From: Bacteroidia bacterium
Lineage (GTDB): Bacteria > Bacteroidota > Bacteroidia > Bacteroidales > GCA-2748055
NCBI GenBank assembly: GCA_004525825.1
Contig: SPBY01000068.1
Location: 1 to 10,257 of the forward strand
DNA length: 10,257 nucleotides
Direction: 5' to 3'
Position 1 is the stretch's first letter. The number at the start of each line of letters is the position of its first letter. Under the pieces are notes generated by a model. That model made no database searches, was not told the origin of the DNA, and saw only the letters and a list, made by a program, of their open reading frames with translations. Position numbers and translations under genes: made by a program. Below are positions 1-7,469 of this stretch, one piece after another.

Positions 1-1094
1 ATCTGGGAGGATGGATGCCAGGCAATTTCCGGGTAGGAGTAGTCATTGATCTGGTCCAGTTTCTGCTCCCTCTTGTAAATCCTAAGCTGTTTGTCGGTGG
101 TTTCATTGTGTATCCAGATCTTATATTGACCCTTCTGGTTGGTTACATAGGCTACAAACTGGCCGTCGGGACTGATTTTGATATTCTGGTACACCCTTCT
201 TTTATTCGGACGTTTCAGAATCTCTCCCTGTTCAGGGAGGCCGGCTTTCTCCTCCAAAGAGGTGTATAAGCCAAGGTAGTAGGCGGTCCAGTCTATGGAA
301 AGTTCTTTCAGTCTGCTTCCCAGCACATAGAGAAATCCGCTTTCAGCATTCTTGTTGATTTTGGTAATGTAGAGGATCTGGGGAATAATGGAGGCCCCGT
401 AAAGATCTGCTACATATTTCCAGAAGGAGTGTCCGGCATAGCGTGCATCAGCATCCTGAAGGTTGACAAATTTGCTGTATCTTCCTGAAACTATGCCGTC
501 CTTCACGCGGTTTTCAAGTTCGTAGTCCCAGGGATTGGAGACAAAGGAGATCAAACCCTCAAGGTACCACTCTGGAAGGTTGATCATGGTGCTGCTGGTC
601 AGGTTGTCCCGCAAGCCTTTCCCGAACATCATTTCGGTCAATAATACTTTGGCGATGGCTTCCCGGATCTGTCTTTCGAAATTCACATGATCGCCATCAA
701 AATAAAGAAAAACCTTGTTCTGGATGATCTGCGTGGTTCCCCCGATGTTGTATTCCTCCGCTTCGGATACCAGTCCGATGTTACTCTGTCTGAAATCCGA
801 TAATTTATTGTAAGTAAGGAAGATAATTCTGCGTTCGATGTCGTAGTCGAAGAAACGTTCAATGAGGGCAAGCTCCTTCTCTACAAAATCAGCCACATAC
901 AATGAAAGATCGGTCCCGTTTTCGTAGGAGTAAACATCAAACCTGTCGAAACGATAATACTTCCAGTATCGGTTGTTATACTGTACCCTGTTCTTACCGA
1001 AGTTCATTTGCATCCCGTTGTAAAACTGGGCTGACAAACCGGCCGAACTAAGGACAAGGAACAACAGGAGTCCTATTCTTCTTATGCTTCTCAT
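1..1094 (-). CDS. TolB-like beta-propeller protein with N-terminal peptidase-MA-like domain (3' part missing)
   Basis: The 364 codons from the ATG at 1094 stay open to the left edge, so the C-terminal part lies outside the window. Residues 1-23 form a signal peptide ending GLSAQ, typical of Bacteroidota exported proteins. Residues about 35-280 resemble the peptidase-MA-like region found in front of Bacteroidota TolB-like proteins, with the conserved block LPEWYLEGLISFV at 173-185. Where an active gluzincin would have HExxH, this protein reads REAIAKVLLTEMM (144-156), so the zinc ligands are absent and the domain is probably non-catalytic. From about residue 302, ISPDGQFVAYVTNQKG begins a PD40/WD40-like propeller blade. 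The family is large (often around 1000 residues) and periplasmic or outer-membrane associated, and its precise role is unknown. It is divergent from the DUF1573 gene. The family call is from remembered motifs, and the catalytic loss is read directly. Confidence 0.75.
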   Translation of the reverse strand, partial: MRSIRRIGLLLFLVLSSAGLSAQFYNGMQMNFGKNRVQYNNRYWKYYRFDRFDVYSYENGTDLSLYVADFVEKELALIERFFDYDIERRIIFLTYNKLSDFRQSNIGLVSEAEEYNIGGTTQIIQNKVFLYFDGDHVNFERQIREAIAKVLLTEMMFGKGLRDNLTSSTMINLPEWYLEGLISFVSNPWDYELENRVKDGIVSGRYSKFVNLQDADARYAGHSFWKYVADLYGASIIPQILYITKINKNAESGFLYVLGSRLKELSIDWTAYYLGLYTSLEEKAGLPEQGEILKRPNKRRVYQNIKISPDGQFVAYVTNQKGQYKIWIHNETTDKQLRIYKREQKLDQINDYSYPEIAWHPSSQ

Positions 1095-1273
1095 TTCCTG
1101 TCTTGCGTTCTAAAAGTAAACAATATTCACTAAATAATGGTTTTAGAATAGGGTCCGATATTTGCATTCACATCCTTACCTCAAAAATTGTGCAACTATT
1201 TGTGATTAAATTGTGTTAATTTTGTAGGATCAATTTTGTTATACTTATTAATCAATTTATAAAAAGTCGGAAA
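1095..1273. promoter_or_regulatory. Divergent intergenic region; partial promoter match for the DUF1573 gene
   Basis: This 179-base AT-rich gap separates two divergent genes and must hold both promoters. On the plus strand, TAATTTTG at 1217-1224 matches the Bacteroidota -7 box TAnnTTTG perfectly, but the nearest TTTG (1199-1202) is only 14 bases upstream, shorter than the usual spacing. The -33 box is therefore uncertain. Toward the left gene, TACTTTTA (minus strand of 1111-1118) is a one-mismatch -7 candidate. The DUF1573 start has only an A-rich leader and no strong Shine-Dalgarno sequence. No small gene or RNA structure is evident. Confidence 0.35.
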
Positions 1274-2356
1274 ATGAAACGGATATTGTTTTTATTCTGT
1301 GTGGCTACTTTCTTTGTGCCCCTGAAGTCCCAGACGGTGCAAGCAATGATTTCTTTTGAAGAAGATATTTATGACTTCGGGAAGTTCAAAGAGACAGATG
1401 GCAAAGTGACCTACAAATTTGAATTTGTGAATACAGGGGGAGCCGACCTGATCATTCAGAATGTTTCAGCCTCTTGTGGGTGCACGGCACCTAGCTGGAC
1501 CCGTGAACCTGTTCCTCCTGGAGGAAAGGGATTTGTGGCAGCAACCTATGACCCGGCCGGCCGTCCAGGTACGTTCAGGAAATATGTCACGGTGATCTCC
1601 AATTCAAACCCAGGAAATGTAAGGCTTACCATTGCCGGAGAAGTGGAGGCCAAGCCCAAGACCATCGAGGACGATTACCACTATGCCATGGGCCCCATGC
1701 GTCTTACATCGAACCACCTGGCATTTGGGAACCTGAATAACACCGCTACCGCAGAAAAGCAACTGGAGGTGATCAACAACTCTGAAAAGAATGTGGAGAT
1801 TGCTTTCCAGAGGGTACCGGACCATGTGACCATCAAAGCGGTACCTGCCTTACTAAAACCCAATCAGAAGGGTATGATTGTGGCTACCTATAATGCTCCC
1901 AAAAGGAATGACTGGGGATTTGTTATCGACCGCATGAACCTGACAATCAACGGAGTGACTGAAAGGGAATACAGCCTGGTGGTCAGCGCCAACATTGAGG
2001 AGGACTTTGCATCCCTCTCCCCTGAGGAGATGGCCAATGCGCCTGTAATCAATGTGGACAACACCGAATTCAATTTTGGTAAGATCGATCAGGGCGAAAA
2101 AGTGGAACATGTCTATGTCGTGACCAACTCGGGCAAGACAGATCTTCTCATCAGGAAAGTAAACGCCTCATGTGGTTGCACAGCGGTACAGCCCGAAAAA
2201 AATGTGATTGCCCCTGGTGAGTCGGTCGATATCAGAACTGTATTTAACTCGGCAGGCAAAACCGGGAACCAAAACAAGACTGTAACCATTATCACCAACG
2301 ATCCCAAAAAGAGCAAGCTGATCCTCTGGGTGAAAGGGGAGGTAGTAAAAAGTTAA
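1274..2356 (+). CDS. Exported protein with three DUF1573-like Ig domains
   Basis: This is a 360-residue exported protein. Residues 1-24 look like a signal peptide (MKRILFLFCVATFFVPLKSQ), with no lipobox. Domain 1 (about 26-125) and domain 3 (about 258-358) are clear DUF1573 units: each has the FxFGK or YDFGKF opening, a TNSG/VNTGG strand, an ASCGCTA motif (Cys68/Cys70 and Cys300/Cys302), a P-GE/GG turn, and a closing V-GEV strand. The middle segment (about 142-242) has the same spacing of strands (LAFGNL, VINNSEKNV, MIVATYNAP) but no CGC motif. DUF1573 proteins are common in Bacteroidota and are thought to be extracytoplasmic Ig-fold proteins, but their function is not established. The start is chosen because it gives the signal peptide directly. 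The gene ends in a heptad DNA repeat and a terminator. Its neighbours give no functional clue. Confidence 0.85.
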   Translation: MKRILFLFCVATFFVPLKSQTVQAMISFEEDIYDFGKFKETDGKVTYKFEFVNTGGADLIIQNVSASCGCTAPSWTREPVPPGGKGFVAATYDPAGRPGTFRKYVTVISNSNPGNVRLTIAGEVEAKPKTIEDDYHYAMGPMRLTSNHLAFGNLNNTATAEKQLEVINNSEKNVEIAFQRVPDHVTIKAVPALLKPNQKGMIVATYNAPKRNDWGFVIDRMNLTINGVTEREYSLVVSANIEEDFASLSPEEMANAPVINVDNTEFNFGKIDQGEKVEHVYVVTNSGKTDLLIRKVNASCGCTAVQPEKNVIAPGESVDIRTVFNSAGKTGNQNKTVTIITNDPKKSKLILWVKGEVVKS

Positions 2357-2381
2357 AAGTATAAAGTCTAAAGTAGAAAGT
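2347..2381 (+). repeat. Five-unit tandem heptamer repeat NNAAAGT
   Basis: The GT of each AAAGT falls at 2352, 2359, 2366, 2373 and 2380, an exact 7-base period over five units, with the first two positions of each unit variable. The repeat covers the last codons and TAA stop (2354-2356) of the DUF1573 gene and runs into the terminator hairpin. A three-unit copy of the same pattern lies at 7432-7452. No function can be assigned. It may be a slippage-prone microsatellite or a dispersed family. Confidence 0.7.
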
Positions 2382-2384
2382 AAA

Positions 2385-2425
2385 AAAAGAGAGAGCCGGC
2401 GCATTCGCGACCGGCTCTCTCTTTT
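2385..2425. terminator. Bidirectional intrinsic terminator between convergent genes
   Basis: AAAAGAGAGAGCCGG (2385-2399) pairs perfectly over 15 bp with CCGGCTCTCTCTTTT (2411-2425). The loop CGCATTCGCGA can close three more pairs (2400-2402 with 2407-2409). The A-run on the left and T-run on the right give a U-tract for either direction. It can therefore end the plus-strand DUF1573 transcript and the minus-strand ppk1-meaB-thioredoxin transcript, whose last gene stops at 2452. Confidence 0.9.
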
Positions 2426-2451
2426 AATGACTTTTACCTTTCCCCTTTCCC

Positions 2452-3543
2452 CTAGAGAAGGGCTTCTATGGCATCCCTTAGCTCCTGACCATGCAGATTC
2501 ATGGCAGTGATGATACCCTCCCTGTCGATCAGGACTGCATGCGGGATGGCAGGCACACCATAAAGTACTGCCCCTTCAGAGTTCCAGTACTTCAGATCGG
2601 AAATTTGGGGCCATGCCAGGTGGTCATCTGCAATGGCCTGCACCCAGCTGGCTGAATCCCGGTCCAGTGAAACCCAGATGATCTCGAATCCCTGATCGTG
2701 GTATTCATGGTAGATCTCCACCAGCTCAGGGTTGGCCCTGCGGCAGGGTCCGCACCAGGCAGCCCAGAAATCTATGAGCAAGACATTTCCATTATGCACA
2801 TCAGAGATTTTCAACATCTCTCCTTCAGGAGTAGCAAGCCCGAAATCGGAGTACTTCAGTCCAATGGCCACAGCCTTCATCCTTTCCAGTATGCTATACA
2901 TATACTTGTATTCCTCCATCTGCTGGAGAGTTACATCCAGCCTGGTGAGTGCTGTTTCAAGTCCTTCAGCATCCAGATTGTAGAATGTACCCCTGAGCGC
3001 TAAAACTGTTGCAAATGAGCTAGGATTCTCAGCAATATAGACTGAATCCATTGCATCCTTCTTTTCATACATTTTATAATACACTTCGCGCAAACTGTCA
3101 CTTTTGACTGGGTTAGCCGGGTCCGGTCCCTTCCTGAGTTCGCTTACCAGCTCGGTAATCTTTTCATTAATGGGCTTGAGCATATCGTTGTATGCATTCA
3201 AGTCACTTTGAGCTTTGCCATCTGTAGTAATATCGGGAGCGTCCACCGATCCTTTAATGGTATAGTTGCTGTTCTCCATCAGGAGCTGAACAGAACCATC
3301 CACATCCTCTACGGTGAGGTACATGGTACTTACACCATCCAAGGTGCCTGTGAGTACAGCCTTTTCTCCGGCTACCAACAGGACAGAGTCGGAGGTAACA
3401 TATTCACGGTCCACTCTGGCCATGAGTTTGACCCATTTTCCTTCGGATCCTTCCAGGTCAAGTTCAATTTGATAACCTTCTTTGTTTTCAGTGCAGGCCT
3501 GCAGTGTGAGTACAGCCAGTAACATCCAGATTAACTTACGCAT
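2452..3543 (-). CDS. TlpA/ResA-like thioredoxin lipoprotein with N-terminal DUF4369-like domain
   Basis: This is a 363-residue envelope thiol-disulfide oxidoreductase. Residues 1-17 are a lipoprotein signal peptide with lipobox LQAC (Cys17), so the mature protein should be lipidated. Residues about 23-115 look like the beta-rich DUF4369 domain that often precedes Bacteroidota thioredoxins (for example GYQIELDLEG and VLTGTLDGVSTMYL). Residues about 115-228 are helical and charged. The thioredoxin fold runs from about 232 to 363 with FWAAWCGPCRRANPEL (active-site CGPC, 264-267) and the cis-proline loop AIPHAVLID (Pro334). TlpA/ResA proteins typically reduce disulfides outside the cytoplasm, for instance in cytochrome c maturation. 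The substrate here is unknown. It follows meaB by 60 bases and is the last gene before the bidirectional terminator, so it is probably the end of that operon, although its unrelated function also allows an own promoter. Confidence 0.9.
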   Translation of the reverse strand: MRKLIWMLLAVLTLQACTENKEGYQIELDLEGSEGKWVKLMARVDREYVTSDSVLLVAGEKAVLTGTLDGVSTMYLTVEDVDGSVQLLMENSNYTIKGSVDAPDITTDGKAQSDLNAYNDMLKPINEKITELVSELRKGPDPANPVKSDSLREVYYKMYEKKDAMDSVYIAENPSSFATVLALRGTFYNLDAEGLETALTRLDVTLQQMEEYKYMYSILERMKAVAIGLKYSDFGLATPEGEMLKISDVHNGNVLLIDFWAAWCGPCRRANPELVEIYHEYHDQGFEIIWVSLDRDSASWVQAIADDHLAWPQISDLKYWNSEGAVLYGVPAIPHAVLIDREGIITAMNLHGQELRDAIEALL

Positions 3544-3603
3544 ATCGTCTTTTTTTTATTAATGCGCAATAATACAACTAATTCTTTAACAGGGGAAAAG
3601 AAG

Positions 3604-4701
3604 TCAGGATTTAACTTTTGATTTGTATTTATTCAAAATAGATGTAGCTGCCATAAATGAGGTCATGTGCCCCTCGCTTATGGCCTTTTCGTGCAGCTCC
3701 AATTCCGCCTTCATGAACGGGTCATTGAACACCTGATTGTAGATCCCGTCCTTGATGGTTTCATGCATCCAGAAACTGGATTGTTCCTGCCTTTTTTTCA
3801 CAAGGAATCCATTTTCTGACACGAAAGCGTGATACTCCATGGCCATGTCCCATACTTCGCTGATTCCTTTATTATAAAGCGAGGAACAGGTTTTTACCAG
3901 GGGTGTCCATCCCGACGGATAGGGTGGAAAAAGGTGGAGGGCATTGGCAAATTCAGCCTGGGCCCTTTGGGCTTTTCGGATGTTATTGCCGTCGGCCTTA
4001 TTGATCACAATGGCATCGGCCATCTCCATGATTCCCCGCTTGATTCCCTGAAGTTCGTCACCGGCGCCGGCCAGCATGATCAGGAGAAAGAAATCGACCA
4101 TGCTGTGAACCGCTGTTTCGGACTGACCCACACCCACCGTTTCGATGAATATGGTGTCGAACCCGGCCGCTTCACAAAGTATAATGGTTTCCCTGGTTTT
4201 TCGGGTTACTCCGCCCAAGGTGCCTCGCGAGGGAGAAGGCCTGATGAAGGCCAGTGGACTTCCGGCCAGCTCCTCCATTCGGGTCTTGTCACCGAGAATG
4301 CTTCCTTTGGACCGTTCACTGCTTGGATCAATGGCAAGCACAGCCAGTTTTCCTCCTTTTTGGATGATATGTAAGCCAAGAGCTTCAATAAACGTGCTTT
4401 TCCCGGCACCCGGCACTCCAGTGATGCCCACACGGAAAGCATTGCCCGAATGGGGAAGACAGGAGCTTATAAGATCCTGGGCAGCCTCCTGGTGTGTTTC
4501 CAGAGAGCTTTCCACCAGGGTAATGGCCTGACCAAGCATGCTGATATCCCCACTGCGTAAGCCGAGATACAGCTCATGGGCGGTGGGCAGCTTCTTTTTC
4601 GCCTTCTTCAGTTGATCAACAGCCTCCTGGTTGATGGAATCGGGCTGTTGGACACCCTCAGAGACAGAAAGTGCAGTTTTCTTTTTTTCAGTACCTGGCA
4701 T
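3604..4701 (-). CDS. meaB: MeaB/ArgK-family GTPase, methylmalonyl-CoA mutase chaperone
   Basis: This is a G3E-family P-loop GTPase that, in characterised homologues, protects methylmalonyl-CoA mutase and gates its adenosylcobalamin loading in the cytoplasm. Visible motifs are: Walker A GVPGAGKS (95-102); the family signature IDPSSERSKGSILGDKTRM (124-142); the RPSPSRGTLGGV stretch (154-165); the G3 region ETVGVGQSE (187-195); and the guanine-specificity motif NKAD (234-237). The C-terminal helices (about 285-360) match the dimerisation arm. Its length of 365 is slightly above the usual 320-340 because of a lysine-rich N-terminal extension (residues 1-35). The first ATG is kept, although a shorter start cannot be excluded. 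No mutase subunit gene lies in the window. It follows ppk1 by 48 bases on the same strand, so co-transcription is likely. Confidence 0.93.
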   Translation of the reverse strand: MPGTEKKKTALSVSEGVQQPDSINQEAVDQLKKAKKKLPTAHELYLGLRSGDISMLGQAITLVESSLETHQEAAQDLISSCLPHSGNAFRVGITGVPGAGKSTFIEALGLHIIQKGGKLAVLAIDPSSERSKGSILGDKTRMEELAGSPLAFIRPSPSRGTLGGVTRKTRETIILCEAAGFDTIFIETVGVGQSETAVHSMVDFFLLIMLAGAGDELQGIKRGIMEMADAIVINKADGNNIRKAQRAQAEFANALHLFPPYPSGWTPLVKTCSSLYNKGISEVWDMAMEYHAFVSENGFLVKKRQEQSSFWMHETIKDGIYNQVFNDPFMKAELELHEKAISEGHMTSFMAATSILNKYKSKVKS

Positions 4702-4749
4702 GAAACAATCAAAAGTTTTCTTTCAGAAGGTCCTACTTGCTGAAGAGGT

Positions 4750-6840
4750 TCAGGACAAATCCGAATGCTTCGGAATGGAGTACTTATTCTTAAAATACTC
4801 GTAAATGGCAATCTGAGCCCTGATATCCGGACCCTTGGTCACAATCCGGTTGTTCTTCAGGTGCTCATCAATTTCGCAGGCTTTCACATTGTCGGAGAGT
4901 TGGATATTCAGAATGTCGATCAATTCCTTTTTCAGTACTGGATCGTACACAGGGAAAACACACTCCACCCTGCGACGCAGGTTCCTTTTCATCCAGTCGG
5001 CCGAGCCCATGTATATCTGGTGATCGCCATTGTTAAGAAAAACAAATATTCTGGCATGCTCCAGGTACCTGTCCACAATGCGGATCACTCGGATGTTTTT
5101 GCTGTAGGGCTGATTGCTCTTCAGGATGCAAACCCCTCTGATGATCAGGTCCACCTTCACCCCTGCTAAGCTGGCCTTGTAGAGGCTGTCGACCATCTCC
5201 ATATCCTGAAGTCCGTTCATTTTAATCAGGATGTAGCCTATCTTACCTTCTTTTGCATTGTGTATTTCCTGGTTGATCAATTTTAGAAACATGGGAATCA
5301 TATTAAATCCTGGGACCAGGATGTGCTTGAAGTCCGGCCGGATATCCTGGTCCTCGAGGTGCTTATACAGCTCCTTCACTTCGCTAACTACTTCCGGATT
5401 GGACGTAAAAAGGCCGTGGTCGCCATACAATCGGGCGGTTTTCTCATTGAAATTTCCGGTCCCAAGATAGGCCTGGTCGCCATACTTGGATCCTTTTTTT
5501 CTGATCACCAGGGCTATCTTGGCGTGCACCTTTAAATTGGGAATGCTGTAGATGATCCGGATTCCCGCCTTGGTCATCTCATAGGCCCATTTCAGGTTGG
5601 CCTCCTCGTCGAATCTGGCTTTCAGTTCCACAAATACGGTCACTTTTTTCCCATTTTCAGCCGCAGCTATCAGGGAATTGACCACCACCGAGTGATCCGA
5701 TACTCTGTATTGGGTAGATTTGATCTCCTTGACATAGGGATCAGTGGAGGCTTCTCGCAGAAAGCGGAGATAATGTTCGAATGGCTGGTAGGGAACATTC
5801 AGCAGATAATCTTTTTTGCCGATCAGGCTTGCAATGGGTTTTTTCTGGTTGGCCAGGGCAGGTATGGGAACAGGCGGAAGGTTTTCGATTTCATGTTTGG
5901 GATAGGCCGGATTGGGGAAACTGAAGAAATCCCTGAAATTGTGCCTGCTGCCGCCCTTCACCAGGATATCCTTGGAGATGTGAAAGGAGGACGTCAGGTA
6001 ATCGAGCAGTTTCTGAGGCATGGCCCTGTCAAACTGAAAGCGGTTAGGTTTACCCACCGATCGCACCGATCTGATCCTGTCAATGGCATCAATCAGGTCG
6101 TTCCCCTCATATTCGTCGTAGTCCATATCTGCATCCCTGGTAAGTTTCAGGGAATACCAGTTCTTGACCTTATAGCCGGGGAAGATGGCATCGATGTGCT
6201 GCATGATTACATCTTCCAGGAACATGATGTAGTGTTTTCCGTCTTTGCCGGGAAGCTCCACAAACCTTGAGATATTGTGATCGGTAGGGATCTTGATCAA
6301 TGCATACCTCTCCGTCTGTTGGTGTTTGTTGCTGTCCCTGCTCACCATTTTTATGGCCATGTAGGGTTGCCCGGTCTTCAGGAAGGGCCTCACCTTATTC
6401 TTAACCATCAATACAGGCTGAATGGAGGTGATAATCGTTGAATAAAAAACCTCGCTGATGTAAAGCTTTTGTTCCTGGGATAATTCATCATGCGGACCTA
6501 CCACGATGATGTCATTTTCCCTCAGGGCCGGGAGAATCTCTTCCTCGAATAAGAGGTGAAAGATCGACTGTTGGTTGGTGACTATCTCATTGATCTGCTT
6601 GATGGTCCGCGCAGGATCCACCTCCCTGAATTGCTGTTTGGGAAACTCACTTTCGTGACGGAGCATATGTTTGTAGTAGCTCACCCTTACCTGGTAGAAC
6701 TCCTCCGTATTGTTTGAGTAGATGGCCAGGAATTTAATCCGCTCATATATAGGAAGGGTTTTGTCCATGGCCTCTTGAAGTACCCTGAAGTTGAAGGAGA
6801 GCCAGCTGATATCGCGGTTGATGTATTGGAATTTTCCCAT
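4750..6840 (-). CDS. ppk1: Polyphosphate kinase 1
   Basis: This enzyme reversibly transfers the terminal phosphate of ATP to inorganic polyphosphate. The 696 residues are close to the 688 of E. coli Ppk. The order of domains fits: an N-terminal helical domain starting INRDISWLSFNFRVLQEA (7-24); a head domain (about 115-310); then two phospholipase-D-like catalytic domains. The autophosphorylated histidine is His439 in NLKVHAKIALV, followed by GTGNFNEKTARLYGDHGLFT (460-479). The second conserved histidine is His595 in DRYLEHARIFVF, followed by GSADWMKRNLRRRVE (612-626). All key residues appear intact. The start at 6840 gives the conserved N-terminus directly and sits about 12 bases after the predicted transcription start. 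It is the first gene of the minus-strand run and is divergent from the NfeD gene. Confidence 0.96.
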   Translation of the reverse strand: MGKFQYINRDISWLSFNFRVLQEAMDKTLPIYERIKFLAIYSNNTEEFYQVRVSYYKHMLRHESEFPKQQFREVDPARTIKQINEIVTNQQSIFHLLFEEEILPALRENDIIVVGPHDELSQEQKLYISEVFYSTIITSIQPVLMVKNKVRPFLKTGQPYMAIKMVSRDSNKHQQTERYALIKIPTDHNISRFVELPGKDGKHYIMFLEDVIMQHIDAIFPGYKVKNWYSLKLTRDADMDYDEYEGNDLIDAIDRIRSVRSVGKPNRFQFDRAMPQKLLDYLTSSFHISKDILVKGGSRHNFRDFFSFPNPAYPKHEIENLPPVPIPALANQKKPIASLIGKKDYLLNVPYQPFEHYLRFLREASTDPYVKEIKSTQYRVSDHSVVVNSLIAAAENGKKVTVFVELKARFDEEANLKWAYEMTKAGIRIIYSIPNLKVHAKIALVIRKKGSKYGDQAYLGTGNFNEKTARLYGDHGLFTSNPEVVSEVKELYKHLEDQDIRPDFKHILVPGFNMIPMFLKLINQEIHNAKEGKIGYILIKMNGLQDMEMVDSLYKASLAGVKVDLIIRGVCILKSNQPYSKNIRVIRIVDRYLEHARIFVFLNNGDHQIYMGSADWMKRNLRRRVECVFPVYDPVLKKELIDILNIQLSDNVKACEIDEHLKNNRIVTKGPDIRAQIAIYEYFKNKYSIPKHSDLS

Positions 6841-6858
6841 ATTCTAGAGCTCGATCTA

Positions 6859-6866
6859 CAAATGTA
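6859..6866 (-). promoter_or_regulatory. ppk1: Candidate -7 promoter box for ppk1
   Basis: The minus strand reads TACATTTG here, a perfect match to the Bacteroidota -7 box TAnnTTTG. Transcription would start near 6852, about 12 bases before the ppk1 ATG. No clear TTTG is seen at the -33 distance, so the call rests on one box and its position. Confidence 0.5.
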
Positions 6867-6931
6867 ACGATAGTTTGGAAATTGAATAGCATTCCGGTTG
6901 GCTTACCTGTCCCATAATAGGGAGTTTTCGT

Positions 6932-6961
6932 TTTGGAATGTCTCTGTTTTTGTTAATTTAG
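6932..6961 (+). promoter_or_regulatory. Promoter of the NfeD-SPFH operon
   Basis: TTTG (6932-6935), an 18-base spacer and TAATTTAG (6954-6961) match the Bacteroidota TTTG / TAnnTTTG promoter with one mismatch. Transcription would start near 6968, about 11 bases before the ATG at 6979. This argues against the in-frame TTG at 6898 as the start, because that codon lies upstream of the promoter. Confidence 0.6.
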
Positions 6962-6978
6962 TAAAAAAACACTTCAAC

Positions 6979-7419
6979 ATGGACATTTTACAAGACCCTG
7001 CAGTCATCTGGTTCCTGATTGGACTGGGTTTGCTGCTGCTCGAATTGGCCCTTCCCGGGCTTGTGATTCTCTTCTTTGGTGCAGGAGCCTGGGTAACGGC
7101 ACTTGTATGCGCCATCATTGATATTAGCCTGAACTGGCAGATATTCATATTCCTGTTCGCCTCCCTGCTCGGACTGGTGCTGCTGAGAAGGTACCTTAGA
7201 AGACGCTTTTTTAGCAAGTCGGACAAAGAGATCGAGGACCAGCTGGAAGAATTCATTGGAAAAAAGGCCTTAGCCGTTGAGGATTTTAAAGACGGAGGCG
7301 GCAAGGTGGAATTCAAGGGAACCCGCTGGACTGCCCGTTGTGATGAACCAGTGAAAAAGGGGGAATGGGTCACCATCCTGAGCAAAGAGACCCTCATTTT
7401 CAACGTCAAACCCTCTTAA
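6979..7419 (+). CDS. NfeD-like membrane protein (short NfeD1b type)
   Basis: This is a 146-residue integral membrane protein partner of the downstream SPFH protein. Three hydrophobic segments (about 8-24, 27-48, 53-70) include the conserved LLLLELALPGLVILFFGAGA block. They are followed by a basic stretch RRYLRRRF and a C-terminal soluble beta-barrel of the NfeD OB-fold type (about 92-144; FIGKKALAVEDF, GGKVEFKGTRWTARCDEPVKKGEWV). It lacks the ClpP-like protease domain of long NfeD proteins. In other bacteria (YbbJ-QmcA, for example) such genes sit beside stomatin/flotillin genes and are thought to help organise membrane microdomains. An in-frame TTG at 6898 would add 27 residues that do not look like the family. 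The ATG at 6979 is preferred because of the promoter just upstream. Confidence 0.88.
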   Translation: MDILQDPAVIWFLIGLGLLLLELALPGLVILFFGAGAWVTALVCAIIDISLNWQIFIFLFASLLGLVLLRRYLRRRFFSKSDKEIEDQLEEFIGKKALAVEDFKDGGGKVEFKGTRWTARCDEPVKKGEWVTILSKETLIFNVKPS

Positions 7420-7431
7420 ATAGTAGAAAAT

Positions 7432-7452
7432 CAAAAGTTTAAAGTCAAAAGT
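7432..7452 (+). repeat. Three-unit tandem heptamer repeat NNAAAGT
   Basis: CAAAAGT, TTAAAGT and CAAAAGT follow one another with an exact 7-base period in the 50-base gap between the NfeD and SPFH genes. The pattern is the same as the five-unit repeat at 2347-2381, also just after the stop codon of a plus-strand gene. Confidence 0.6.
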
Positions 7453-7469
7453 CATTTTAACTAACTAAC

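Noticed and set aside
2431..2451. Pyrimidine-rich CTTTCCCC-like repeat before the thioredoxin stop
   Set aside because: It is too short and simple to assign, and is probably just the 3' tail beside the terminator.
5692..6270. A 192-codon open frame antisense to ppk1
   Set aside because: It lies wholly inside the opposite strand of a well-supported ppk1 gene, has no family-like motifs and is explained by codon usage of the real gene.
6903..7409. A 168-codon frame antisense to the NfeD gene
   Set aside because: The plus-strand frame has recognisable membrane and OB-fold segments and a promoter, while the antisense frame is serine-rich and shows no motif.
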